Shown here one piece after another: positions 1 through 5,899 of a DNA stretch of 6,541 nt. The DNA is from Euryarchaeota archaeon UBA251 (GTDB lineage Archaea > Thermoplasmatota > Poseidoniia > Poseidoniales > Thalassarchaeaceae): assembly GCA_002497905.1 (NCBI GenBank), contig DAFJ01000020.1, positions 1 through 6,541 on the forward strand. The letters are read 5' to 3'. Made by a program: the position numbers and the translations under genes. Position 1 is the first letter of the stretch; every line of letters starts with the position of its first letter. The notes beneath the pieces were generated by a model, which saw only the letters and a program-made list of their open reading frames with translations, searched no databases and was not told the origin of the DNA.

Positions 1-1139
1 TCCTGCGCATCAAGACTCATGAATTCTTGAACGTCAAGTCCCAAAGATTCCCATCTGGAAATTTGACCTCTCACCTTTTGTTCAATCTGTGAAATTTCCA
101 GTTCCCATGTCTGAATTTCCTTAATCAGTTCATTCGAACAATCACCACGGTCAATGATATCAAAGTTCAGAGGTACGCCGAGATCGCGAAGATGTTGAGA
201 GGAATCTAAGGCACTCTTCCATTCTTTCTCTAATCGTTCGAGATTACCATCAATTGAAGCGAAATCCTCCACAGACAGAGGGTCACTGTAAGGTAGTAAT
301 AGCCCTAGTTCCTTCCAGTGGATTATCCTATGTTGGATGATCGTATTCTGTTCATGAATATCGCTTATTTCTTTGACAATATCCTCTTCAAGTTGTATCA
401 AAGCATCCATTCTGGGCTCGTTTCGAATTGCTTGAATTTGTATTATCAGCGCCTCAGATTTTGATGTACGCCGCCTCGCAAAAGTTCTGACTTGTTTCTC
501 AACATCCTCAAGTCGGTCTTCGAGATGTAGCCATTGATTTGCTTCTTCGAAGCGTTGGATTAGATTAGCTCCCTTACTAAATTGAATCCTCCAACCCTTC
601 TCTTGAAGGATGCCCACGAGATTTTGTAGGACCGCTTCACGCGCCCTTTGTTTTGCTTCGAGCGTCTCGATACATTTCCGGACAGAGTCTCTTGGTGCAA
701 CTTCCTCAATGGCTTGTACGAGAGCAATAACCTCCTCCCCTCCTCCACTTTCCAAGGTACTCAATCGCCTCATCCAAGCTTGAAGCTCGACTGAACGCCC
801 CTCCATCGACCAAAGTTCTCGGGAACGGCTTGCAGCGAGAGTCCACGGGGAAATCTCACGTAGATGAGCCATGTAGCGGTCTTGAATTTCGTCGACATCT
901 TCAGGATGATTCAGTAGATGTGCTTGCATTGCTCTTGGAATCTCCTTCATGGTTGCCGGAGCATTATCCATTAGTGCGATGAGGTCGCTGGCTTGTTGAA
1001 GCCGTAATTCTGCTGAAGCGACAGATTCGCTGTTAGGATCAGCGCCAAAGAGCGCATCGATAGCAACAGAATCGAAGCCTAGTTCGATCCACTGTTCTCG
1101 ATGAGCGCCCCAGTCCATTCCTTCACCGACAGGCTCCAT
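1..1139 (-). CDS. Partial repetitive coiled-coil protein (N-terminal 379 residues, continues past left edge)
   Basis: An uninterrupted minus-strand frame of 379 codons begins at the ATG at 1139-1137 and is still open at base 1, so the C-terminus is missing. A TGA three codons upstream makes this the first possible ATG; Met8 is an alternative. No Shine-Dalgarno motif precedes it. I do not recognise the family. The product is soluble-looking, rich in Glu, Gln, Leu and Arg, with long amphipathic helices and no signal peptide or membrane segment. It contains recurring units that begin with a Trp/Leu-x-x-Leu/Lys-Gly turn (around residues 178, 275, 318 and 363, possibly also 17), then a short hydrophobic stretch and a charged helical pair. 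Spacing is about 42-48 residues. This suggests a structural or scaffold protein made of antiparallel helical repeats. It is transcribed divergently from the TPR gene. No ATPase motif (Walker A/B) is seen in the visible part, but an SMC-like or other enzyme domain further on cannot be excluded. Confidence 0.85.
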   Translation of the reverse strand, partial: MEPVGEGMDWGAHREQWIELGFDSVAIDALFGADPNSESVASAELRLQQASDLIALMDNAPATMKEIPRAMQAHLLNHPEDVDEIQDRYMAHLREISPWTLAASRSRELWSMEGRSVELQAWMRRLSTLESGGGEEVIALVQAIEEVAPRDSVRKCIETLEAKQRAREAVLQNLVGILQEKGWRIQFSKGANLIQRFEEANQWLHLEDRLEDVEKQVRTFARRRTSKSEALIIQIQAIRNEPRMDALIQLEEDIVKEISDIHEQNTIIQHRIIHWKELGLLLPYSDPLSVEDFASIDGNLERLEKEWKSALDSSQHLRDLGVPLNFDIIDRGDCSNELIKEIQTWELEISQIEQKVRGQISRWESLGLDVQEFMSLDAQ

Positions 1140-1271
1140 TCGATGTCATGGGCCTTCAAGCATCTGTCGTTTCGGGTTGAAAGTAGTCAAACACTACCTT
1201 TCTGGTAGATTGCCGAAGCCCTTCTAATCGGCATCTTAACCATATTCTGTAGGGAAGCGGCTAAGTGTGTA
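1140..1271. promoter_or_regulatory. Divergent intergenic spacer with small inverted repeats
   Basis: This spacer must carry the promoters of both the leftward coiled-coil gene and the rightward TPR gene, unless the TPR promoter overlaps its start. It contains GTAGT (1183-1187) facing ACTAC (1193-1197), CTACC (1194-1198) facing GGTAG (1204-1208), and TGCCGA (1211-1216) facing TCGGCA (1228-1233). The first two stems share bases 1194-1197, so they cannot form together. A weak AT-rich element, TTAACCATATTC (1236-1247), could be the TPR-gene TATA box with a leader of about 20 nt to the ATG at 1290. No convincing TATA box or Shine-Dalgarno motif was found for the leftward gene. The repeats may be operators or chance. 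Confidence 0.35.
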
Positions 1272-1289
1272 TTGATTCGCATACAATCG

Positions 1290-3551
1290 ATGGAGCCTCT
1301 CACGAGTGCATTGATTGCCCTTCTCGCCTTTACCATAGGGGGTGCCACTTATGTTATTCAGAAAATGAATCAGCGCCTTCTTGAGATGGAGGAAATCTCG
1401 AATGAATCATCTGTAGCAATTGAACAGGATGTATCAATTCTCAATGAAGCTCTACATGGTTTACTGGATGAGACGGATGCAAGTCGTCAGTTGGATGGAT
1501 CCGACGCTCTTCTAAGGGCGAAGCGCGCTTTGAATACATTGAATCCTGAATCAGAAAAATCTGCTTCAGAAGTGGCGTCTCACCTGACCCCTATCCTTGA
1601 CCGCCTCCTTCTTGAGGATACAGTTTCGGAAGCATATCGCCGACTTGATGGAAATCGAAGAGACCTTCTTCGTGAACTCGTATCAGCTGCATCGACTCAT
1701 TCACTTACTCCATCGATGATGTTTGGGAATAATGATCGCTTGCTTCGAACATTTGCAGAGACTGCCCTAATCTTAGGTGACCGTAGCATAGCTATTGCAG
1801 CGTTAATTGAATCTGAACGTTTGGCGCCACGTAACGAATCTACGCTTAGGCTTCTTGTTGAACTTGCACGTGAAAGCGGTGATGACGCATCATTGAAGGC
1901 TCGCCTCGATAGATTACTAGAACTTCACCCCGATGAAGAGACGCTTCTTCGGGAGCGTGCTCATGTTCTATCGAGAATGGGCGATCTTTCCGCGGAGCGC
2001 GACTCCCGGCGCCTTGAAGCACTGGGGGTTCAAACCGCTTCTGATAGGGCCCTCTTGGCAGGCTTACGCGAGCGTGCCGGTGATCCTGCAACGGCGCTTG
2101 AAGAGGCAGAAGCATCTCTCAAAGAAGATCCATCGAATCTTGAAGCTCTTTTCTTGAAGGCTCGCCTCCATCACATCCGTGGTGAAAACACACGTTCCTT
2201 GCAAGCAGTCGAAGCATTGCTCGATCTAGATCGACAGAATGGACCTGGTTGGACATTGAGGGCCCGCCTCCTTGAACTCGAGGAAGAACGTCTGGAGGAT
2301 GCGCTGAAGTCGATTATCCACGCGGTAGCTATTGGTGAGCCTGAATGGGTGTTAAAGGCTGATCTTTTGATGCGTTCAGATCGTTTAGAAGAAGCCCTCG
2401 AATCCCTCTATACCGTTCTTGAGGGAGACCCTGCGAACGGTATCGTTCGCGCATATCTTTCCTTGTTGAAGATGAGTGAAGGTGAGATTGAAGCATCAGC
2501 AACCCTTCTCAATGATGCACCTCAATCTGCATGGGATGCGGCAGATATGCACATTCAACGGGGTAGATTGACGTTGTATGCAGCCGACCGATCTAGAGAT
2601 GGAACAGGAGTGCACGACAGAGGTCTAATCCGCGGTGCTCTCTCCTTCTTTGATTCAGCACTAGAGCGAGACCGAGAGAATGCCCTAGCATGGTTGGGTA
2701 AAGGCCGAACACAACGCCAACTTGGTGAAATACTCGAAGCCGAAGAGTGCCTTGTTCGTGCGACTCGATTAGATCCAGATGAGACTATGATAGCCGTCGA
2801 ACTCGCCCTTCTCCGTATAGATCAAGATAGGTTACAGGATGCAGAACGCATTATCCATGAGGCAGAATCCGCTCTCAATGATACGAACGTCCTCCATTAT
2901 GTGAAGGGCTTAATTGCTGCAGGAAGAGGCAATAACGACGAAGCACGGAGAAGGTTCGATGATGTCCTTGTTCGGGATTCATCCCACGTCCGTGCGCGAT
3001 TGAATCGTGCGACTATAGCGATGATTCTAGGAGATTACCCCGTTGCCCTCGAAGATAGTGAACGTTTACTGGATGCACATCCAGAACTTGATTTAGCACG
3101 CATTCTCAGGGCAGATGCCCTAATGGGTCTGAAGCAATGGGACTGGGCAGAGATTGCATTACAGGAAATACTTGACCGGAAGCCTCAACATGTTCCAGCG
3201 TTGATATCCATGGGCACAACACTCTGTGCATTGGATCGAGCTGAGGAAGCTCTTTCTCCACTGGATGAAGCAATCCGCTTGAGTCCAGAAAATCCTGATG
3301 CATGGTACATGCGTGCGCAATTTTACATTGAGCAAGGCACATTATCTGCAGCACTTTCAGATTTTGAAGCGGCGATTAGAGTCGATGCACGGCATATGGA
3401 TTCTCTTCTTCATGCTGCAGCAATTCTCCATGAGATTGGCCCGTCGGACAAGGCAGAGGCTGCTTGGCGTCGTATACTTGATGTTGAGCCAACCCACCGT
3501 CTAGCGAGAACCAGACTCAATGAGATTGAGCTCCATTCTATAGAGACATGA
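1290..3551 (+). CDS. Membrane-anchored TPR-repeat protein
   Basis: A 753-residue protein read from the ATG at 1290; a TTG at 1272 in the same frame would add six residues but has no ribosome site, and neither does the ATG. Residues 4-24 form one hydrophobic segment followed by Lys25 and Arg29, which predicts a single N-terminal membrane anchor with the bulk of the protein in the cytoplasm. Residues about 25-60 look like a charged helix. From about residue 157 to 747 the protein is a chain of helical pairs with the TPR pattern (Trp/Leu-x3-Ala ... Ala-Leu ... Ala-x3-Pro). The clearest units lie at 285-318, 352-383, 465-498, 535-568, 569-600, 602-635, 636-668, 670-702 and 704-736; a looser stretch lies at about 400-460. 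TPR arrays bind protein partners, so an adaptor or assembly role is likely, but the partner is unknown. The single anchor plus TPR array resembles the layout of bacterial LapB, without its C-terminal metal-binding domain. It lies 40 bp ahead of the redoxin gene. Confidence 0.9.
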   Translation: MEPLTSALIALLAFTIGGATYVIQKMNQRLLEMEEISNESSVAIEQDVSILNEALHGLLDETDASRQLDGSDALLRAKRALNTLNPESEKSASEVASHLTPILDRLLLEDTVSEAYRRLDGNRRDLLRELVSAASTHSLTPSMMFGNNDRLLRTFAETALILGDRSIAIAALIESERLAPRNESTLRLLVELARESGDDASLKARLDRLLELHPDEETLLRERAHVLSRMGDLSAERDSRRLEALGVQTASDRALLAGLRERAGDPATALEEAEASLKEDPSNLEALFLKARLHHIRGENTRSLQAVEALLDLDRQNGPGWTLRARLLELEEERLEDALKSIIHAVAIGEPEWVLKADLLMRSDRLEEALESLYTVLEGDPANGIVRAYLSLLKMSEGEIEASATLLNDAPQSAWDAADMHIQRGRLTLYAADRSRDGTGVHDRGLIRGALSFFDSALERDRENALAWLGKGRTQRQLGEILEAEECLVRATRLDPDETMIAVELALLRIDQDRLQDAERIIHEAESALNDTNVLHYVKGLIAAGRGNNDEARRRFDDVLVRDSSHVRARLNRATIAMILGDYPVALEDSERLLDAHPELDLARILRADALMGLKQWDWAEIALQEILDRKPQHVPALISMGTTLCALDRAEEALSPLDEAIRLSPENPDAWYMRAQFYIEQGTLSAALSDFEAAIRVDARHMDSLLHAAAILHEIGPSDKAEAAWRRILDVEPTHRLARTRLNEIELHSIET

Positions 3552-3555
3552 TAGC

Positions 3556-3572
3556 CGTCACATTCAATGACG
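3556..3572. repeat. Short inverted repeat between the TPR and redoxin genes
   Basis: CGTCA (3556-3560) faces TGACG (3568-3572) across a 7-nt loop in the 40-bp gap after the TPR stop codon. A 9-bp direct repeat, CCATTCTAT, also flanks this spot (3533-3541 and 3573-3581). It could be a processing hairpin or an operator for the redoxin gene, which has no Shine-Dalgarno motif of its own. The stem is short enough to be chance. Confidence 0.25.
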
Positions 3573-3591
3573 CCATTCTATTCGTCTGTTC

Positions 3592-4140
3592 ATGACGTCC
3601 GAATTGGGATTAGAACCTGGCGATCAAGCAGCAGATTTCACTCTTAAGAACGCCAATTTGAATGCTGGCCCTGATACTATGAAACTCGCCGATGTCGTTG
3701 GTGATTCGGGAGGTATCATTGTATTTACTTGCAATCATTGCCCCTATGTCATTGCCTCTGAGTCACGTATTGAGAATATGGCAACTCGATGTAGGTCAGT
3801 TGGTATTGGTTTTGTAGGAATCAATTCCAATGATCCAATTGTCTATGCTAACGATGATTGGGATCATATGGTTGATCGTGCCGAATCGATGAGTTATCCG
3901 TATCTACATGACTCCGATCAGACCATTGCTCATGCTTATGGTGCTCAGAGGACACCCGAATTCTATCTTCTTGATGGGTCATCTAAAATCATCTATCGTG
4001 GTAGAATGGACGACTCTCCTCGAGATCCAAATTCAGCCTCGACCAATGAACTCGATGATGCACTCAATGCACTCATCACAGGCGGCATTGTACAGACACC
4101 TCGGACTGAGTCGATTGGTTGCTCAGTCAAGTGGAAGTAG
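3592..4140 (+). CDS. Thioredoxin-fold redoxin (AhpC/TSA-like, PRX-like type)
   Basis: A 182-residue cytoplasmic protein, with no signal peptide, that fits the redoxin family known as PRX-like1. The visible landmarks are an N-terminal strand with A-x-D-F-x-L (residues 13-18), the active-site block V-F-T-C-N-H-C-P-Y-V with Cys47 and Cys50, the cis-proline region Q-R-T-P-E-F (119-124, Pro122), then L-L-D ... I-Y-R-G-R-M-D-D (126-141), and the ending G-C-S-V-K-W (176-181) with Cys177. These features are typical of the family at its normal length. Cys-x-x-Cys suggests thiol-disulfide exchange or peroxide reduction; true peroxiredoxins instead carry a T-x-x-C motif, so peroxidase activity is not assured. 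The substrate is unknown. The start is the first ATG in the frame after the TPR gene; there is no Shine-Dalgarno motif. It may be co-transcribed with the TPR gene 40 bp upstream and converges on the ubiquitin-like gene. Confidence 0.92.
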   Translation: MTSELGLEPGDQAADFTLKNANLNAGPDTMKLADVVGDSGGIIVFTCNHCPYVIASESRIENMATRCRSVGIGFVGINSNDPIVYANDDWDHMVDRAESMSYPYLHDSDQTIAHAYGAQRTPEFYLLDGSSKIIYRGRMDDSPRDPNSASTNELDDALNALITGGIVQTPRTESIGCSVKWK

Positions 4141-4249
4141 TGAAGATTCGACCCACTCGAAGGTTAGGTGAAACGATCCAGGGGTCGGGGGATACGGAAT
4201 GAATCCGTTCAGGGCCCAAAGGGCAGTGGGTTTAGTCTGATGTTCAGAC
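4141..4249. terminator. Convergent-gene spacer with tandem small hairpins
   Basis: Between the redoxin stop (4140) and the ubiquitin-like stop (4244) lie four short inverted repeats: TTCGA/TCGAA (4147-4151 and 4157-4161), ACGGA/TCCGT (4194-4198 and 4204-4208), GCCC/GGGC (4214-4217 and 4221-4224) and GTCTGA/TCAGAC (4235-4240 and 4244-4249). The last stem includes the TGA of the minus-strand gene. An alternative longer pairing, CGACCC (4149-4154) with GGGTCG (4182-4187), would compete with the first. No long T-tract follows on either strand, so this is not a standard archaeal terminator. The position between convergent genes supports an RNA 3'-end role. No gene was found here. Confidence 0.4.
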
Positions 4250-4462
4250 CAGTCCTGCGACCATCTGGCGGGTCACGAGAACCGTAGCGTTCTCTGCGAT
4301 GTCGATGTTTGCAAGGGCATCGCGTTGGACCATACGGCCGTCCACGAAAACCCAGCGCTCGCCATCCAGAGCAGTTACCTCAGCGCGGACAGCGTCCGCA
4401 TCGAGGTCCGCTAGGACCGTGTCGCCAGTGAGGTCGAGGATCTTCAGAGTAATGTTGCTCAT
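4244..4462 (-). CDS. Small ubiquitin-like beta-grasp protein without C-terminal Gly-Gly
   Basis: A 72-residue protein starting at the ATG at 4462-4460. An in-frame ATG at 4477 lies on top of the GGAGG ribosome site, so the inner ATG is preferred. By eye it follows ubiquitin along its length: K-I-L-D-L-T-G-D-T (7-15) matches K-T-L-T-G-K-T, a helix spans about 22-32, R-W-V-F-V-D-G-R (36-43) matches R-L-I-F-A-G-K, and L-x-x-I-D-I-x-E-N-x-T-V-L-V-T-R (50-65) matches L-x-D-Y-N-I-x-K-E-S-T-L-H-L-V-L-R. The helix-to-strand loop is shorter than in ubiquitin. The tail is V-A-G-L-V, not Gly-Gly, so thiocarboxylate formation or conjugation as in SAMP, MoaD, ThiS or ubiquitin is not expected unless it is processed. 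There is one lysine (Lys7). Third-position GC is high compared with its neighbours, as often seen in highly expressed genes. The function is unknown; the fold assignment is inference from pattern. Confidence 0.78.
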   Translation of the reverse strand: MSNITLKILDLTGDTVLADLDADAVRAEVTALDGERWVFVDGRMVQRDALANIDIAENATVLVTRQMVAGLV

Positions 4463-4470
4463 TCGATCTT

Positions 4471-4475
4471 CCTCC
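4471..4475 (-). promoter_or_regulatory. Shine-Dalgarno site of the ubiquitin-like gene
   Basis: GGAGG on the minus strand, 8 nt before the ATG at 4462. It overlaps the codons just after the outer ATG at 4477, which decides in favour of the inner start. Confidence 0.75.
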
Positions 4476-4540
4476 ATTGTTGACGTCGTTCATGTGTTGT
4501 TCGTTTAGCGTCCAGGAGACAACAGACATTTGGTACTTAC

Positions 4541-4550
4541 AGTATATGAA
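4541..4550 (-). promoter_or_regulatory. Possible TATA box for the ubiquitin-like gene
   Basis: TTCATATACT on the minus strand lies just after the TFB stop codon. With the usual archaeal distance of about 25 nt, transcription would start near 4520 and give a leader of some 55-60 nt before the ATG at 4462. No clear BRE precedes it. Read-through from the TFB gene is the alternative. Confidence 0.35.
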
Positions 4551-4554
4551 TCAA

Positions 4555-5763
4555 TCAAGATTCGATGACATTAGCAATTAGGCGATTGATGAGGCCACCG
4601 AATTTGTCAGTTACAGTCTTGACTCTGTTGCGGCTCACGCTAAGTGCCGAACCAATCGTCTTGAACACACGCTGTCGTCCATTGTACTTGTTCATTCTAT
4701 CACAGAAAGAGGCGGCAACGGCCCTAAGGTTCTCACCCGAGAGGCCACGATCTTGAGAGGCAACCCTCAGAAGGTCGCCTAGTAGACGAACGAGCTTCCT
4801 TCCTTCCTTAGCCCCATGGATGCTCTCCATCGAAGGGCCAACAGCCTCGAGTATGGCTAAAATCTCGGATTCGGTCCAACGTCGTTGGCCCATTATTTGA
4901 GATGCATCGAAGCACAGAACACTTGATGTTCTGTTGAGTTCTCTTTCAGCAGACAAAATGGCTTTGAGATAACTCAGGATGTTCTTCTTCTCTGTATGGA
5001 TAACCTTGGCATCTAGTCCATACTCCTTTGCGACACTTGTAATTGAGAATGACTTGCCAAGCATGCGTGCAGCGATAGACATTGCAGCAATAGCCGCAAC
5101 AGTTGCCGAATCGCCCTTGTTGTTCCGAATTGTCTTCTTCCCTTCATCCTCCGTCTTTGTTAGAGCTTGTAAGTGACGGACTTGGTTAAGGGGATAGGGA
5201 GGTTTCTCACCACCATTTCCCTCCTTCATCTTCTCAGCAAGCTCTCTATCACTGGAATGGCGATGTTCAGAATTCTTGTCATGTGTCTCGACTAGTATAC
5301 GGTTCGCAATATCCTTCACAGATGATTCGCCAGGCATCCGAGAACTTTCAATGATGCGTTGTGCATTACGTCGTAACGTTGGACGTTCAGCCAATTGGTT
5401 GCGTTGAATAGTTAGGATGCGACGATGGTACGCACGCGTGGCAGCAGATGCACTTCCATTGATATGACCATTCATAGTTGCATATGGGCAGCTACCAAGG
5501 CGATTCTTATCACTTCGAGCATAGAGGTCCCGTCCTCGATTACCGAGATCTCGACCAATATTCTCGATGTTTGATACTCCTTGGAACACATCACTATCTT
5601 CAAGAACATTCGAATGAATAACAACGCCGTCCATGACGCATACAATTTCTCCACGGTTCGAGTCCTCTGTAAATTCAGTTCCACCACATTCTGGACAGGT
5701 AGTTCCTTCGTTGGTTGGAACAGCACATCTCTCATTCAAATCGCCGTTTTCTTCTCCATCCAT
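4555..5763 (-). CDS. tfb: Divergent archaeal transcription factor B (TFIIB family)
   Basis: A 402-residue protein from the ATG at 5763, chosen because GGAAGTGA sits 5 nt upstream and a TATA box predicts transcription starting near 5788; an ATG at 5793 would add 10 residues if the mRNA were leaderless. TFB bridges TATA-bound TBP and RNA polymerase. The N-terminus has a zinc-ribbon pattern, C-P-E-C (23-26) then R-G-E-I-V-C (37-42), but the fourth ligand is Asp45 (C-V-M-D) where Cys is usual. A linker (50-100) follows. Cyclin-like repeat 1 runs from about 110 to 270, with a charged insertion of about 55 residues (161-216). Its helices A-A-I-A-A-M-S-I-A-A-R-M-L and I-T-S-V-A-K-E-Y-G-L match the family. 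Repeat 2 spans about 293-397. At 402 residues it is longer than the roughly 300 usual for TFB. A specialised rather than housekeeping TFB is likely. It lies downstream of the CYTH gene on the same strand, with its own promoter. Confidence 0.85.
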   Translation of the reverse strand: MDGEENGDLNERCAVPTNEGTTCPECGGTEFTEDSNRGEIVCVMDGVVIHSNVLEDSDVFQGVSNIENIGRDLGNRGRDLYARSDKNRLGSCPYATMNGHINGSASAATRAYHRRILTIQRNQLAERPTLRRNAQRIIESSRMPGESSVKDIANRILVETHDKNSEHRHSSDRELAEKMKEGNGGEKPPYPLNQVRHLQALTKTEDEGKKTIRNNKGDSATVAAIAAMSIAARMLGKSFSITSVAKEYGLDAKVIHTEKKNILSYLKAILSAERELNRTSSVLCFDASQIMGQRRWTESEILAILEAVGPSMESIHGAKEGRKLVRLLGDLLRVASQDRGLSGENLRAVAASFCDRMNKYNGRQRVFKTIGSALSVSRNRVKTVTDKFGGLINRLIANVIES

Positions 5764-5768
5764 ATCAT

Positions 5769-5776
5769 TCACTTCC
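5769..5776 (-). promoter_or_regulatory. Shine-Dalgarno-like site deciding the TFB start
   Basis: GGAAGTGA on the minus strand matches the ideal GGAGGTGA at seven of eight bases and stands 5 nt before the ATG at 5763. The spacing equals that of the stronger motif ahead of the CYTH gene, which supports this start over the upstream ATG at 5793. Confidence 0.6.
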
Positions 5777-5804
5777 TGCGCGGACTCTAGCATCTGTTGC
5801 TTGT

Positions 5805-5828
5805 AGTTAATAAATATTACTTTTCAAA
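5805..5828 (-). promoter_or_regulatory. BRE/TATA promoter of the TFB gene
   Basis: On the minus strand a purine-rich TTTGAAAAG (5828-5820) is followed by TAATATTTATTAA (5819-5807). This fits an archaeal BRE plus TATA box. The expected start about 25 nt downstream falls near 5788-5793, which gives either a short leader carrying the Shine-Dalgarno motif or a leaderless message from the ATG at 5793. It is the clearest promoter in the window. Confidence 0.7.
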
Positions 5829-5842
5829 CTACAATCAAATGA

Positions 5843-5868
5843 CACAATTTAACATAAATTGCACAATT
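5843..5868. repeat. Direct and inverted CACAATT repeats upstream of the TFB promoter
   Basis: CACAATT occurs at 5843-5849 and again at 5862-5868, a 19-bp period. Within the same stretch CAATTT (5845-5850) faces AAATTG (5856-5861), and AATTG (5857-5861) faces CAATT (5864-5868). The cluster lies directly upstream of the BRE in an AT-rich 136-bp spacer between the CYTH and TFB genes, a usual place for an activator or autoregulatory site. AT-rich sequence makes chance repeats more likely, so this is tentative. Confidence 0.4.
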
Positions 5869-5899
5869 CAAGAGAATATAGCGTTAACAAGTGTTCATG

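Noticed and set aside
560..748. Minus-strand frame of 62 codons inside the coiled-coil gene
   Set aside because: It is a shadow of the 379-codon open frame that covers the same bases.
1272..1289. TTG start adding six residues to the TPR protein
   Set aside because: No ribosome site precedes it, and the ATG at 1290 places the hydrophobic anchor at the usual distance from the N-terminus.
1846..2115. Minus-strand frame of 89 codons inside the TPR gene
   Set aside because: It lies wholly within a well-supported TPR coding region and shows no recognisable domain.
3592..4140. Classical 2-Cys peroxiredoxin assignment
   Set aside because: The active site is F-T-C-N-H-C-P-Y rather than the peroxiredoxin T-x-x-C motif, and the C-terminal G-C-S-V-K-W ending fits the PRX-like group instead.
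4141..4243. tRNA or other known RNA gene in the convergent spacer
   Set aside because: There is no cloverleaf, no T-loop consensus and no acceptor pairing; only short local hairpins are present.
4463..4477. Upstream ATG of the ubiquitin-like gene
   Set aside because: The GGAGG motif lies inside these codons and is correctly spaced for the inner ATG; the added residues do not belong to the beta-grasp pattern.
4299..4508. Plus-strand frame of 69 codons opposite the ubiquitin-like gene
   Set aside because: It is Arg/Ser-rich low-complexity translation, an antisense shadow of a GC-rich coding region.
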